Positions 1 to 8,412 of a stretch of DNA of 64,000 nt are shown piece by piece (position 1 is the first letter of the stretch; each line of letters begins with the position of its first letter). The notes beneath the pieces were generated by a model. The model saw only the letters and a list, made by a program, of their open reading frames with translations. It made no database searches and was not told the origin of the DNA. The translations under genes and the position numbers were made by a program. The stretch is from Methanooceanicella nereidis (GTDB lineage: Archaea > Halobacteriota > Methanocellia > Methanocellales > Methanocellaceae), in assembly GCF_021023085.1 (NCBI RefSeq), contig NZ_PGCK01000005.1:62001-126000 (forward strand), in the 5' to 3' direction.

Positions 1-334
1 TGTCATTTATCGGTTCTTGCATAAATGGGTGTTTTTCATCAAAAATATCGAACCTGTCCCCCCATTCAGTGGCGTATAAATCTAATATTTCGTGGTCAAA
101 ATATCCATTTTCAAGTATATCGGCAAGATCTTCCGTATCGCCAGGATTAAACGCATCCATAATAAATGCGATAAGTAAGCGATATATGCCAAACTCAATA
201 GGAGGGGCGGGATCATAAATACATTTAAGATTATGCGACTCTTTCAGAGTACCCAGAATACCCATGTGCCTAATACTACCCGATTGATCAATGGAACCAA
301 TCCATGGTTCTGTTAATAGATTATATGATGCCAA
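1..334 (-). CDS. cas8e: Cas8e (Cse1/CasA), Cascade large subunit, 5' part only
   Basis: This is the large subunit of the type I-E CRISPR Cascade complex, which recognises the PAM and recruits Cas3. I translated the reverse strand from a TTG at 332-334. The product begins MASYNLLTEPWIGS, and the NLLTEPWI motif is the hallmark of the Cse1 N-terminus. About 111 codons are present before the gene leaves the window at base 1. A GAGGTG ribosome site lies about six bases before the TTG and overlaps the cas3 stop region, so the gene follows cas3 directly in one operon. The remaining Cascade genes (cse2, cas7, cas5, cas6) and cas1-cas2 are expected further left. The family call is firm. The C-terminal two thirds cannot be seen. 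Confidence 0.9.
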   Translation of the reverse strand, partial: MASYNLLTEPWIGSIDQSGSIRHMGILGTLKESHNLKCIYDPAPPIEFGIYRLLIAFIMDAFNPGDTEDLADILENGYFDHEILDLYATEWGDRFDIFDEKHPFMQEPIND

Positions 335-346
335 ATTTTCACCTCT

Positions 347-3025
347 TCATAATTTTTCCATTCTCAGCCCATACTCGTCATCATTTGTTATTACAACACG
401 ATCGCCATTCTTATTGACACCTTTCCACATCACGGAATTCATACATAATATGCTCAAACCTTTTAGCCACATAGGACCCTGTATTATCTGTTTATAACCA
501 GGTTCAGCGTCATATTCATTGATCCAACTACAGGGTATGCTGGCCATTTTCAACATCAAACGCTTCATCATATCTTTAGAAGGAGCGTTCTTGCAATTAA
601 TAAAATCCTCGAACTCGTCGTCATTCAGGATTAATAATCGGTTAGTATTATCGCCGAGACGTGTCTTTGCATAAAAGTAGGATCTGGTGCCAGTATCATC
701 CTCATCAAAGGAAAATGCGCTTGACATCAACGCCAAACTGAATTCCTTTTTATTTGGATCTGTAATTAGATATGGCGAAGCTTTCCCTTTTTCACCATCT
801 ATACTATGTCGCATATCGTCATAAGAGTCGGAAAGATCCTGGATTGTGATACCAGAAGATGATGGCATCATGTCCGGAGTATAAATTGAATATGCTTTCT
901 CGACGAGCGTACGTATATCTGTCGGTATCAGAATATTATCTAAGGATCCAATGATGTCTAGCGTTCTCAAAAGTGTATACCTATGATAAATAACTTCAGA
1001 AGCCCCAAAATCAGGTTTTCCTTGGGCGGGAAGTAATATATGCAGCCTTGGTATCGTTCCAGTCGGTCTGTTTTTACGGTCGTGTCGATGAAGACGGCCT
1101 GCTCTTTGCAAGATAAGATCGATAGGTGCGATCTCAACGATCATCTCATCAAAATCTAGATCGAGGCTTTGCTCAACTACCTGTGTAGCAACCAGTATCG
1201 CTCTTTTAGGTCTCACAGTATAATCAGGATGACTTTCGATGAGCAAACTTCTTTTATCAAATAATTTAAGAGCTTTTTTCTCGATCACTCCCCTTATATC
1301 GGCCGTAAACCTTGAATGGAACAATAATAGTTCAACGCTATCGTCTTTTAAATTCTTCAGGGCTTCATAGACTTTCTGAGCAGCTTTAACGGTATTTAGT
1401 ATGATACATATGCAGCCGCCATTAGTAGACGATTCAAGAGCAAGTGACGCAATTTTATGGTATTCACCGATAAATCCGGGATGCTTTTCTAAACTAATGT
1501 TCATATGCTTAGATGACCCGGCAACTGCTTCTTCGATGATATTATTATTTTGGTCGACGTAAGTTACTAAAGGATAGCCCATAGTTGGCTGGAAAGTTCC
1601 AAGATTTTTTTGACCTTGGTTTATGAAAGAAGATAATAGTTCTTGCTTTTTATCAGAAGGCAATGTTGCTGACAAGAGAATGACAGGAATTTCAAGACAG
1701 GAGCACCACTTAAGCAATAGCCATAATATTGTGCTCATATATGCATCATAAGCATGGACTTCATCTATTATCAATACTTTATTTGATAACCCGAACAGTC
1801 TAAGGAAACCAAATTTAACGTTAAGTACACTCATTAGACTCTGATCGATTGTTCCTACAGAATACGGAGCCAGTAGGGCTCGTTTTGAAGGCTTGAACCA
1901 ATTCATTATTTCTATAGTATTATCGAATTCATCATCGTATTGCACATTTATTGGGGATACCTCGTCTATGACCCAGGACATTCCATGGACTAGATGTGGT
2001 TTTATGATAGCATCTTTATTATGTAATTCTAAAAATTCATTTACTCTACCATACATCTGGTTACTGGTGGCCGCAGTCGGAAGTGCAACATACATACCGG
2101 ATAGATTATTCTTCCTCATTATTTGGACCGCAGTATATATTGCGGCCTCAGTCTTGCCTTCGCCCATCGGGGCTTCGATTATGATCATACGAGGGATGCT
2201 ACATGACTTGATAATATCTACACATTCTTGTTGAATAGGTCGTAATTTAGTAAATGTAGAACCCGGCCAAACCTCACAAAACTCGACCTTATCTTCCCAG
2301 GATATACCATCATCAAAACCTAGATAACTAATGGCTTTTTTAGCATTAACCCGGCTAATATTCGCATATTCTTCAGTTGAACACTGTAAATCAGTATATC
2401 GCATCAAATCTACATTTGATGCAATCCAGTCGCTTAACACTATTAACCCGCTAAGTAATAAGCCTGCTTTACCATTGTCAATAAATTCCACTGAGGATAT
2501 TTCAGGAGGTTTAAATATACTTTTTACTTCATTATTCAGTATTTCTTTATAATTATCCCAGTATTTTTTCAATGTCGGATAATCAATTGGATCCTTAAAA
2601 TTAGATCTGCTATGATGGTTCAGTATACTATTTGATACGGTATTATAGGATCTTCTGCTCCAGCCTTCTTTAGATAATTGTTCCTTAATCCAATCATGGC
2701 TTCTTTTTTCATGAAGGAATCTTCTATCATATTCCGGAGGAAAAAGTATGCCTGACGTCATGAGTTCCTGAGCTAATTTTTCATTCTTAATTTGAAAGTC
2801 AGGTTCGCATTTACCAATATCATGAATAGCTGCCAGATAAGCCATCCATGCCATACTGGACGTTTCATCAAGCCCGGTCGCCGAAGAAAATTTTTTATTT
2901 ATGATTTTAAAACAAGGAGTCGATAATAAAGATAAGGCAATATTACCAACGTCAATCATGTGATGTAACAATGAATGTCTGGGATTAGATTTAGCCCATA
3001 TTATATTTGGATCAATTTCTATCAT
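347..3025 (-). CDS. cas3: CRISPR-associated helicase/nuclease Cas3 (type I-E)
   Basis: Cas3 is the ssDNA nuclease-helicase that Cascade recruits to degrade target DNA. The HD nuclease half shows LLHHMIDVGN near residue 20 and HDIGK near residue 70. The helicase half shows Walker A (APMGEGKTEAA), the DEVH box (DEVHAYD), SATLP and the motif VI arginine segment QRAGRLHRH. All catalytic signatures are intact. I prefer the ATG at 3025 (892 aa), which is preceded by GGTGTGGTG. A TTG at 3058 would add 11 residues. The length fits the family. The gene is first in the operon and cas8e follows after 12 bases. An AT-rich region with TATA-like boxes precedes it. Confidence 0.95.
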   Translation of the reverse strand: MIEIDPNIIWAKSNPRHSLLHHMIDVGNIALSLLSTPCFKIINKKFSSATGLDETSSMAWMAYLAAIHDIGKCEPDFQIKNEKLAQELMTSGILFPPEYDRRFLHEKRSHDWIKEQLSKEGWSRRSYNTVSNSILNHHSRSNFKDPIDYPTLKKYWDNYKEILNNEVKSIFKPPEISSVEFIDNGKAGLLLSGLIVLSDWIASNVDLMRYTDLQCSTEEYANISRVNAKKAISYLGFDDGISWEDKVEFCEVWPGSTFTKLRPIQQECVDIIKSCSIPRMIIIEAPMGEGKTEAAIYTAVQIMRKNNLSGMYVALPTAATSNQMYGRVNEFLELHNKDAIIKPHLVHGMSWVIDEVSPINVQYDDEFDNTIEIMNWFKPSKRALLAPYSVGTIDQSLMSVLNVKFGFLRLFGLSNKVLIIDEVHAYDAYMSTILWLLLKWCSCLEIPVILLSATLPSDKKQELLSSFINQGQKNLGTFQPTMGYPLVTYVDQNNNIIEEAVAGSSKHMNISLEKHPGFIGEYHKIASLALESSTNGGCICIILNTVKAAQKVYEALKNLKDDSVELLLFHSRFTADIRGVIEKKALKLFDKRSLLIESHPDYTVRPKRAILVATQVVEQSLDLDFDEMIVEIAPIDLILQRAGRLHRHDRKNRPTGTIPRLHILLPAQGKPDFGASEVIYHRYTLLRTLDIIGSLDNILIPTDIRTLVEKAYSIYTPDMMPSSSGITIQDLSDSYDDMRHSIDGEKGKASPYLITDPNKKEFSLALMSSAFSFDEDDTGTRSYFYAKTRLGDNTNRLLILNDDEFEDFINCKNAPSKDMMKRLMLKMASIPCSWINEYDAEPGYKQIIQGPMWLKGLSILCMNSVMWKGVNKNGDRVVITNDDEYGLRMEKL

Positions 3026-3058
3026 AACACCACACCGATTTAATATAATTGTTACCAA

Positions 3059-3221
3059 CTTATCTTCAATTTTTTGTATATTAAATATAGGATTTATATT
3101 ACAAAAATTGCGAACAATTATTAACCAATATATACATCATGTGACATTTTATATTGTTGTGTCTTATGACTTAATATTATAAAAGATTATTGGTCAACCG
3201 ATTACCAAAGAATATTAGAAA
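3059..3221. other. AT-rich upstream region of the cas operon
   Basis: This stretch lies between the cas3 start and the structured repeat and has no credible ORF. On the minus strand a TATA-like run (TGTATATATTGG, around 3125-3137) could drive cas3. Short inverted segments (TTGGT...ACCAA) occur around 3190-3208. I see no CRISPR repeats. Confidence 0.4.
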
Positions 3222-3438
3222 GCGTTCGGCGAATGCTTTTAGGGTCTGCCCGAAGCGAGCGTTAGCGAGCGAAGGGATGCGTAGATGGCAGGGTAATGGA
3301 CGCGGCCTCTGTCCGCGTCGCTTAGGACTTGCAGCATAACAGAGCGAAGCGAATGTTATGCGGGGTGCAAGCCCGGCCCTGACATCGAAGCACCCTAAAA
3401 GCCGAGTAGCGAGGCCAAAGGCCGAGCGTCGAACCGCG
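3222..3438. repeat. Structured interspersed element, copy A
   Basis: This ~217-bp element recurs at 40831-41056 with high identity, except inside its stems. An 11-bp perfect inverted repeat, GCTTTTAGGGT (3235-3245) and ACCCTAAAAGC (3392-3402), closes it. Inside are hairpins GACGCGG/CCGCGTC (3299-3305/3313-3319), CTTGCA/TGCAAG (3328-3333/3366-3371) and GCATAACA/TGTTATGC (3334-3341/3354-3361). The first and third change sequence in the other copy while still pairing. It lies 117 bp beyond the 3' end of tRNA-Arg. It may be a structured RNA or a foldable mobile repeat. No coding capacity is evident. Confidence 0.8.
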
Positions 3439-3555
3439 AAAACAAATAAGAAAATAAGAAAAGATTATTCATCAAAAATAAAAAATGAATATAGGATCGT
3501 GAATTCTAACGTTTTTGTTAGTTTATTAAAGAAGAAAATATTCATAATAAAACAG

Positions 3556-3629
3556 CGGACTCGCCGCGATTCGAACGCGGGTCTTAGGGTTCGAAGCCCC
3601 ACAGGATGTCCTGGCTACCCCACGAGTCC
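3556..3629 (-). tRNA. tRNA-Arg (anticodon TCG)
   Basis: The reverse strand folds into a cloverleaf with no intron. The acceptor is GGACTCG/CGAGTCC with discriminator G. The anticodon stem TGGGG/CCCTA encloses the loop CTTCGAA, which gives anticodon TCG, reading CGA. The T arm is CCGCG-TTCGAAT-CGCGG. CCA is not encoded. The structured element copy A lies downstream. Confidence 0.95.
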
Positions 3630-3859
3630 AACGACGCACTTTACTTGCGCCCCTAAATATTAAAACTTTTGTATCGGAAAATTATAGTGCCATCAGACAT
3701 ATAGCTAACCTATAATAGGATAGCAACTCTTATGGACTTTATTAATTCAGTATTTAATCCCATGTAAACCGATAAGTTTTAACCTTTAAGAAAATGTTAT
3801 GAAGAAATGATTAATTAATAAGATATAAAATAATATTATATATAATTAATTTTAAGGGA

Positions 3860-3935
3860 AATGTTTTTATATTATAATTAGAGCCCGGATTTGAAAACGG
3901 TTAACTAAGGCTTAAAGTGCCCGTTGCCGCGCCAA
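3860..3935 (+). ncRNA. Possible small RNA upstream of glnA
   Basis: A TATA-like run (TTTTTATATTATAA, around 3865-3878) is followed about 25 bases later by a nested hairpin: AACGG/CCGTT at 3896-3900/3921-3925, with GGC/GCC inside. There is no ORF here. The position, some 180 bases before glnA, suggests either a separate small RNA or an upstream transcript. Evidence is limited to promoter spacing and one modest hairpin. Confidence 0.25.
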
Positions 3936-4004
3936 AATTACATTTTTCAAGTGCCATAACTGTATCTTTAATTCTACATTCACCACACATAACACCAAAC
4001 GCAT

Positions 4005-4018
4005 AGAAATATATAAAT
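4005..4018 (+). promoter_or_regulatory. TATA box of glnA
   Basis: GAAATATATAAATAC is a strong archaeal BRE/TATA match. Transcription is predicted to start about 25 bases downstream, near 4040, just before the operator at 4044-4065. Confidence 0.65.
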
Positions 4019-4043
4019 ACATGAAGTAGGTATTGTATTTCAC

Positions 4044-4065
4044 AGTAGGAAACATACTTCCTACT
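4044..4065. promoter_or_regulatory. NrpR-type operator of glnA
   Basis: GGAA (4048-4051), six bases, then TTCC (4058-4061) exactly matches the GGAA-N6-TTCC operator described for the nitrogen repressor NrpR in methanogens. The dyad extends by AGTA/TACT to 22 bp. It sits just downstream of the expected transcription start, where a bound repressor would block initiation and 2-oxoglutarate would relieve it. The nrpR gene itself is not in the window. Confidence 0.75.
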
Positions 4066-4101
4066 TAGAAAGGATATGTAAGTTTGGTGGAGGAACCAAT
4101 T

Positions 4102-5541
4102 GTGTCAGACAAATTAAAGAACGTGTATGACCTGATAGAGAAAAAGAAAATAAAATATGTAGACTACAAGTTCGTGGACGTGCCCGGAACCTGGCAGCAC
4201 AAGACTCACCCGATCTCCGAACTTGACGACGATGTATTTGAAAATGGTACCGGATTCGATGGTTCGAGCATCAGAGGCTTCCAGAACATCGAGGACAGCG
4301 ACATGCTGCTTATGCCGGACGCAACCACCGCATTTATCGACCCATTCATCGCCGAGCCCACAATATCCATAACCTGTGATGTAAAAGAGCCTGGCAAGTC
4401 AGACGGCTACAGCAGAGACCCGAGACACATCGCTAAAAAGGCAGAGGAATACTTAAAGTACAGCGGAATAGCAGACACCAGCTACTGGGGTCCTGAACTG
4501 GAATTCTTCATATTCGACGATGTGCAGTTTGACGTGCTTACTCCATACAAGGGCACCGGCTACTCAGTTAACTCAAACGAGGGCGTATGGAACTCCAACC
4601 ATAACAGCACCCCCAACCTGGGCCACCGCGTAAGGTTCAAGGAAGGCTACTTCCCGGTCGCCCCGACTGACACCCAGACCGACATCAGGAACGAAATGGT
4701 CGGCCTGATGGAAGAAATTGGCATTAAGGTAGAGCTGCACCACCATGAGGTCGCCACCGCAGGCCAGGCAGAGATCGATATGAGGTTCGACACTCTGGCA
4801 AGCATGGGCGACAAGGTCATGAAATACAAGTATGTGGTCAAGAACGTTGCCGCAAGGAACGGCAAGACCGCGACCTTCATGCCCAAGCCGCTCTTTGGAG
4901 ACAACGGCAGCGGAATGCACGTCCACCAGAGCTTATGGAAGGATGGCAAGCCATTGTTCTTCGACGAGAACGGTTACGCATTACTTTCACAGACCGCATT
5001 ATATTACATAGGCGGTCTATTGACTCACGCCCCCGCACTTCTGGCTTTCTGCAGCCCGAGCACGAACTCTTACAAGAGGCTTGTCCCGGGATACGAGGCG
5101 CCGGTTAACCTGGTATTCTCAAGCAGGAACAGAAGCGCTGCGATACGCATACCCATGTACTCGAACAACCCCAAGACAAAGCGTATAGAGTTCAGGCCGC
5201 CAGACGCGACTGCTAATCCGTACCTCGCGTTCGCAGCCATGCTCATGGCAGGAATTGACGGCATAAAGAAGAAGATCGACCCGACCGAGGCAGGATTCGG
5301 CCCGCTGAACAAGAACATATACCACCTGGCCGCAGAGGAAAGGGCGAAGATCAGGTCTGTACCTGGATCGCTCGACGAAGCGCTCAACGCACTGCAATCC
5401 GACTATGACTTCCTCCTGGAAGGCGGAGTATTCACCAAAGAACTCGTAGAGGGCTGGATCGACTACAAGAGGTCCAACGAGATAGACCCGGTCAGAATGA
5501 GAACCCACCCGTACGAAGTATACCTGTACTACGACGCATAG
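4102..5541 (+). CDS. glnA: Glutamine synthetase, type I
   Basis: This enzyme makes glutamine from glutamate, ammonia and ATP in the cytosol, the main step of ammonium assimilation. The beta-grasp segment with GFDGSSI is near residue 55. The catalytic barrel motifs [20 protein letters not shown] and [10 protein letters not shown] are present, followed by the ATP/glutamate segment NRSAAIRIP. The 479-residue length fits GSI. I start at the GTG at 4102, because GGAGG (4089-4093) lies seven to eight bases before it; TTG 4084 and GTG 4087 are less likely. The gene is monocistronic and ends at a T-rich tract. The GGAA-N6-TTCC operator implies nitrogen control. Confidence 0.96.
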   Translation: MSDKLKNVYDLIEKKKIKYVDYKFVDVPGTWQHKTHPISELDDDVFENGTGFDGSSIRGFQNIEDSDMLLMPDATTAFIDPFIAEPTISITCDVKEPGKSDGYSRDPRHIAKKAEEYLKYSGIADTSYWGPELEFFIFDDVQFDVLTPYKGTGYSVNSNEGVWNSNHNSTPNLGHRVRFKEGYFPVAPTDTQTDIRNEMVGLMEEIGIKVELHHHEVATAGQAEIDMRFDTLASMGDKVMKYKYVVKNVAARNGKTATFMPKPLFGDNGSGMHVHQSLWKDGKPLFFDENGYALLSQTALYYIGGLLTHAPALLAFCSPSTNSYKRLVPGYEAPVNLVFSSRNRSAAIRIPMYSNNPKTKRIEFRPPDATANPYLAFAAMLMAGIDGIKKKIDPTEAGFGPLNKNIYHLAAEERAKIRSVPGSLDEALNALQSDYDFLLEGGVFTKELVEGWIDYKRSNEIDPVRMRTHPYEVYLYYDA

Positions 5542-5549
5542 ATCGTGGG

Positions 5550-5577
5550 ATACCCTCCACCTCTTTTTTTATTTTTA
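5550..5577 (+). terminator. T-rich terminator after glnA
   Basis: The bases just after the glnA stop read CCTCCACCTC followed by runs of T (TTTTTTTATTTTT). This is the usual oligo-T type of archaeal termination signal. No strong hairpin is present. Confidence 0.5.
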
Positions 5578-5612
5578 ATACAATTTTTCTTTCTTTATCA
5601 ATAGCATGTCCG

Positions 5613-5795
5613 ATGAAAAGTTTATTATGGACTCATTTACCAGTATCATGTGATATGCCGGGATCTATGGTTAGTGACATCATCAATAAGATCATATCAG
5701 GGCCGTTCTGTTGTATAGTCATTTTTGCGCCAGGGCTGATTATCCCGCTCTATAAGTGGCTAAAGTCGATGCTGTCCGGCAGGAAAGAAAGATAA
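5613..5795 (+). CDS. Possible small hydrophobic protein (60 aa), uncertain
   Basis: This short ORF starts with ATG and encodes a peptide with one hydrophobic stretch (FCCIVIFAPGLIIPLYKWL, around residues 32-50) and a basic tail ending GRKER, as in a single-span membrane protein. It sits between the glnA terminator and the convergent pantoate kinase gene. I see no clear ribosome site. A second ATG, six bases upstream in another frame, opens a 15-codon ORF. I do not recognise a family. It could be chance, although the hydrophobic-then-basic layout is suggestive. Confidence 0.3.
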   Translation: MKSLLWTHLPVSCDMPGSMVSDIINKIISGPFCCIVIFAPGLIIPLYKWLKSMLSGRKER

Positions 5796-5802
5796 TGAAA
5801 AA

Positions 5803-6630
5803 TTATATGAGATGTGCGCCGGATAGGTTTATTTTAGTCTTCCTTACTTCTCCGAACTCGTATAAGCCTTCAGGCATCGTAGAGAATACCGTATCGCCCA
5901 GCATCGCCATCGATGCCATTCCGCCGTGAGATTCCACTGCTTCGACCGCATCCATAGCCCTGGAGCTTATTAGCCCGGTATCAACGGAAAAGTCCCTCGA
6001 CAATTTCATAAAGTTCTCGAAAGTCGGCCGTCTTAACAAACCATCAAGGCACTTTTTCCCGGCCTTATTGATCAGTTCCCTTTCTTTGCTGTCCGATAAT
6101 ATTGTCTTTGTAGATAATGGCCCGAATGAAATGTAATAAATGTCCATGGCAGGGACTGGTATCCGGTCAATTATAAAAGGAGTCCCGGGCTTAAGCCTTA
6201 CAGTGACTCCGCCGCATGTCATCCCGGCGACATCGCCCAGCCCGGTGCTGTTCCGGACCTCGGCCACATGGGCGGCATAGCTCAAATCGTTAAAAGTCTT
6301 TTCCAGTTTCAGGGCTTTGTTGAGCGCAAGTGCAGTGCTCAGCGCTCCTGCTCCGCTTGCCCCGAAACCGCCTCCTACCGGTATGGAAAGTCTGCTTTTG
6401 ACTGTGACAGGCTTATCCGTGAGCAATTCGATCAACGTTCTTGTCGTGACCGCATCTGTTTCTTTTCCATTAAGAAATATTTCAGTACGGTCTGACGGAC
6501 TCACTTCAGTGTATGCCCCGTCATCAAGTGCCAGCCCGCACCCGCATGAGCCCATTCTTAAGGGGTCATCTTCCTCGTGGACGATAAAGAACCCGGTGAT
6601 GTGCGCCGGAGCGAAGGCTTTGCCCATCAT
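5803..6630 (-). CDS. Pantoate kinase (GHMP family)
   Basis: This is the archaeal GHMP-type kinase that phosphorylates pantoate to 4-phosphopantoate, replacing bacterial pantothenate kinase in CoA synthesis. The glycine-rich ATP loop IPVGGGFGASGAGALS lies near residues 83-98. The N-terminal APAHITGFF matches the family start. The second GHMP motif region is TGLGDVAG. The length of 275 aa is normal. The ATGATG start overlaps the coaBC stop by four bases (ATGA), so translation is coupled to the gene for a later step of the same pathway. Confidence 0.9.
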   Translation of the reverse strand: MMGKAFAPAHITGFFIVHEEDDPLRMGSCGCGLALDDGAYTEVSPSDRTEIFLNGKETDAVTTRTLIELLTDKPVTVKSRLSIPVGGGFGASGAGALSTALALNKALKLEKTFNDLSYAAHVAEVRNSTGLGDVAGMTCGGVTVRLKPGTPFIIDRIPVPAMDIYYISFGPLSTKTILSDSKERELINKAGKKCLDGLLRRPTFENFMKLSRDFSVDTGLISSRAMDAVEAVESHGGMASMAMLGDTVFSTMPEGLYEFGEVRKTKINLSGAHLI

Positions 6631-7847
6631 TTAAAATACTCCGATACCGCGTCAAGTATGGCAGAAGCGACAGCCCTCTTCTTGCCGGAACTCCTGCTCA
6701 CTGTCCCGTCAGCCTGGATTATGAACACGTCGTTCACTTCAATGTCGCGAACGCCTCCGAAGCGGTTTGCGACCACCATGTTCGCGCCTGAAGAGTCCAT
6801 TTTCTTAATGGCCCTTTCGACAAGCTCGTCCTCGCCGACAGTCTCTGCCTTGAAAGCGACTATGAATACAGCGGGGAACTCGTGCCTTACGCGCTCGAGT
6901 ATCTTTTCAGCAGGCCTGAGAGTTATCGTTACCGGGCCTGAAGAGCTGATCTTTTCAGACGAAGGCACTACGGTGAAATCGGATATCGCCGCGGCGCTGA
7001 TATAAATATCGTAGCCGGTCCTCAGCTCGTTCATAACTGCATTCATCATGTCTGCGGCGCTGTCCGCAAATATCTCTTTTATGCCCCTTATGCCAAGCCG
7101 GTGGCGGTGCACGACAGTGACGTCTGCGCCGCTGCGAAAAGCCTCCAGAGCGATCTCGGTGCCCATGCGGCCCGTGCTGCGGCTTGTCAGCACGCGTATC
7201 GGGTCTATCTCCTCAAAATTGGGCCCGCTGGTTATCAGTATCTTCTTGCCCTTCAGCGGAGATGATGAAAGGATACGCTCCGCGTTAAGGACGATCTCAT
7301 CGTTTTCCGGAAGCTTCGCGATCTTTTCCTCTATCTTAGGCATGAGGAACCTGACCCCGATACTTTCCAGCTTCTTTATGTTTTCCTGTACAATAGGATG
7401 ATCGAACATCGTCCCGTGCATCGCCGGGACGACCATGATAGGGATCTTTGAGCCTATAGCGGTCGTAGCAAATGTAGTTACGGTGGTGTCATCGATACCG
7501 GAGGCTATCTTACTTATGGTGTTCGCTGTGCACGGCGCGATCAAAAGAAGGTCATAGGCTTCCTCACGCTTTCCGCAATATGCGACATGCTCCACATCTC
7601 CGGTTATCTCTGTTATGGCCTTTCTGCCGGTAGCATATTCAAGAGCCCATGGATGGATGATAGTCTTAGCGGCTTCGCTCATTACGCCCTGTACTTCAGC
7701 GCCGTTACGGATAAGCTCCCTGGCCAGCTTAATCGATTCTACTGCCGCAATGCTTCCTGTCACGCATAATATTATCTTCTTGCCCGCAAGAGAAGTGCTT
7801 CTTGATGCGGTAAGATCGAGCGTGGGATGAGAGACGTTCAAGCTCAA
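6627..7847 (-). CDS. coaBC: Bifunctional CoaBC: phosphopantothenate-cysteine ligase / PPC decarboxylase
   Basis: This protein joins 4'-phosphopantothenate to cysteine and decarboxylates the product to phosphopantetheine. The N-terminal flavodoxin-like CoaC half begins KKIILCVTGSIAAVESI and carries PAMHGTMFDHP. The CoaB half begins GKKILITSGPNFEEIDPIRVL and continues with STGRMGTEIA, AAAISDF and, later, AFKAET. I start at the TTG at 7847, which has GAGG eight bases upstream and gives 406 aa, close to archaeal homologues. The frame stays open to 8015, but that extension is not conserved-looking. It lies in an operon with pantoate kinase. Confidence 0.94.
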   Translation of the reverse strand: MSLNVSHPTLDLTASRSTSLAGKKIILCVTGSIAAVESIKLARELIRNGAEVQGVMSEAAKTIIHPWALEYATGRKAITEITGDVEHVAYCGKREEAYDLLLIAPCTANTISKIASGIDDTTVTTFATTAIGSKIPIMVVPAMHGTMFDHPIVQENIKKLESIGVRFLMPKIEEKIAKLPENDEIVLNAERILSSSPLKGKKILITSGPNFEEIDPIRVLTSRSTGRMGTEIALEAFRSGADVTVVHRHRLGIRGIKEIFADSAADMMNAVMNELRTGYDIYISAAAISDFTVVPSSEKISSSGPVTITLRPAEKILERVRHEFPAVFIVAFKAETVGEDELVERAIKKMDSSGANMVVANRFGGVRDIEVNDVFIIQADGTVSRSSGKKRAVASAILDAVSEYFK

Positions 7848-8183
7848 TGATAGAACCTCGTTCTTATGTAAAGCCTGAAGGATTTTAAAGTTTCTTATTA
7901 TAGTCGGTAATATTTTGACTCGCACGTTGTATCGTTTTTCATCTCTGGTCCCATGCCATAAATAAAAAAAAGAAACGCCGGGCCCCGGAGACAAAAAGTT
8001 CTCATGATAGACCAATAAGAACTGATAATTAAAAGATAACAGCGGACAAAGTTTTTATTTTATGTGTTATTTTTGAGGCATACGTTAACCACATCGGAAT
8101 GCATTATCTTTATATACTCAAAGTTACTATGACGTGATGATTACTTAAGGCAAGGTTATCAAAAAATTTCTGGAGTTAATTAG
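7848..8183. promoter_or_regulatory. Divergent promoter region between coaBC and spt4
   Basis: This spacer of about 336 bp separates divergent operons. On the plus strand CTTTATATACTC (around 8108-8119) is a good TATA box for spt4, leaving a leader of about 45 bases. On the minus strand TTTATTTATGG (around 7958-7968) could serve coaBC. A short GC palindrome (CCGGGCCCCGG) lies near 7980. I see no ORF of its own. Confidence 0.5.
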
Positions 8184-8411
8184 ATGGCAAAGCAGAAATC
8201 TGAGTCCCGTTCTCGGAAAACGGGTAGCAATTTGAAGGCTTGCAGGGACTGTCATAGCCTGGTGGAAGGTCCGGTTTGCCCGACCTGCCAGTCAAGCATA
8301 CTCAGCGAAGACTGGTCCGGCTATGTGGTCATCATTGACCCTGTGAAGTCTGAGATCGCGGCCCTGATGAATATAAAGCGTCCTGGTAAGTTCGCTTTGA
8401 AGGTGCGGTAA
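8184..8411 (+). CDS. spt4: Transcription elongation factor Spt4 (RpoE'')
   Basis: Spt4 is the small zinc-ribbon partner of Spt5; the pair clamps RNA polymerase for processive elongation. The 75-residue protein has the zinc-binding pairs CRDC and CPTC (residues 20-37), followed by the Spt5-contacting segment SEDWSGYVVIIDP. Length and ending match archaeal Spt4. The gene begins a cluster with the dephospho-CoA kinase, rps24e and rps27ae, a common archaeal order. It has a clear upstream TATA box, and GGAG precedes the ATG. Confidence 0.93.
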   Translation: MAKQKSESRSRKTGSNLKACRDCHSLVEGPVCPTCQSSILSEDWSGYVVIIDPVKSEIAALMNIKRPGKFALKVR

Positions 8412-8412
8412 T

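Noticed and set aside
3358-3663. Plus-strand ORF of 101 codons
   Set aside because: It runs through the structured element and the antisense of tRNA-Arg. The basic, low-complexity translation is a by-product of those sequences.
7848-8015. N-terminal extension of CoaBC
   Set aside because: The frame is open, but the extension has no similarity to the family, crosses a probable promoter, and the TTG at 7847 has a good GAGG site.
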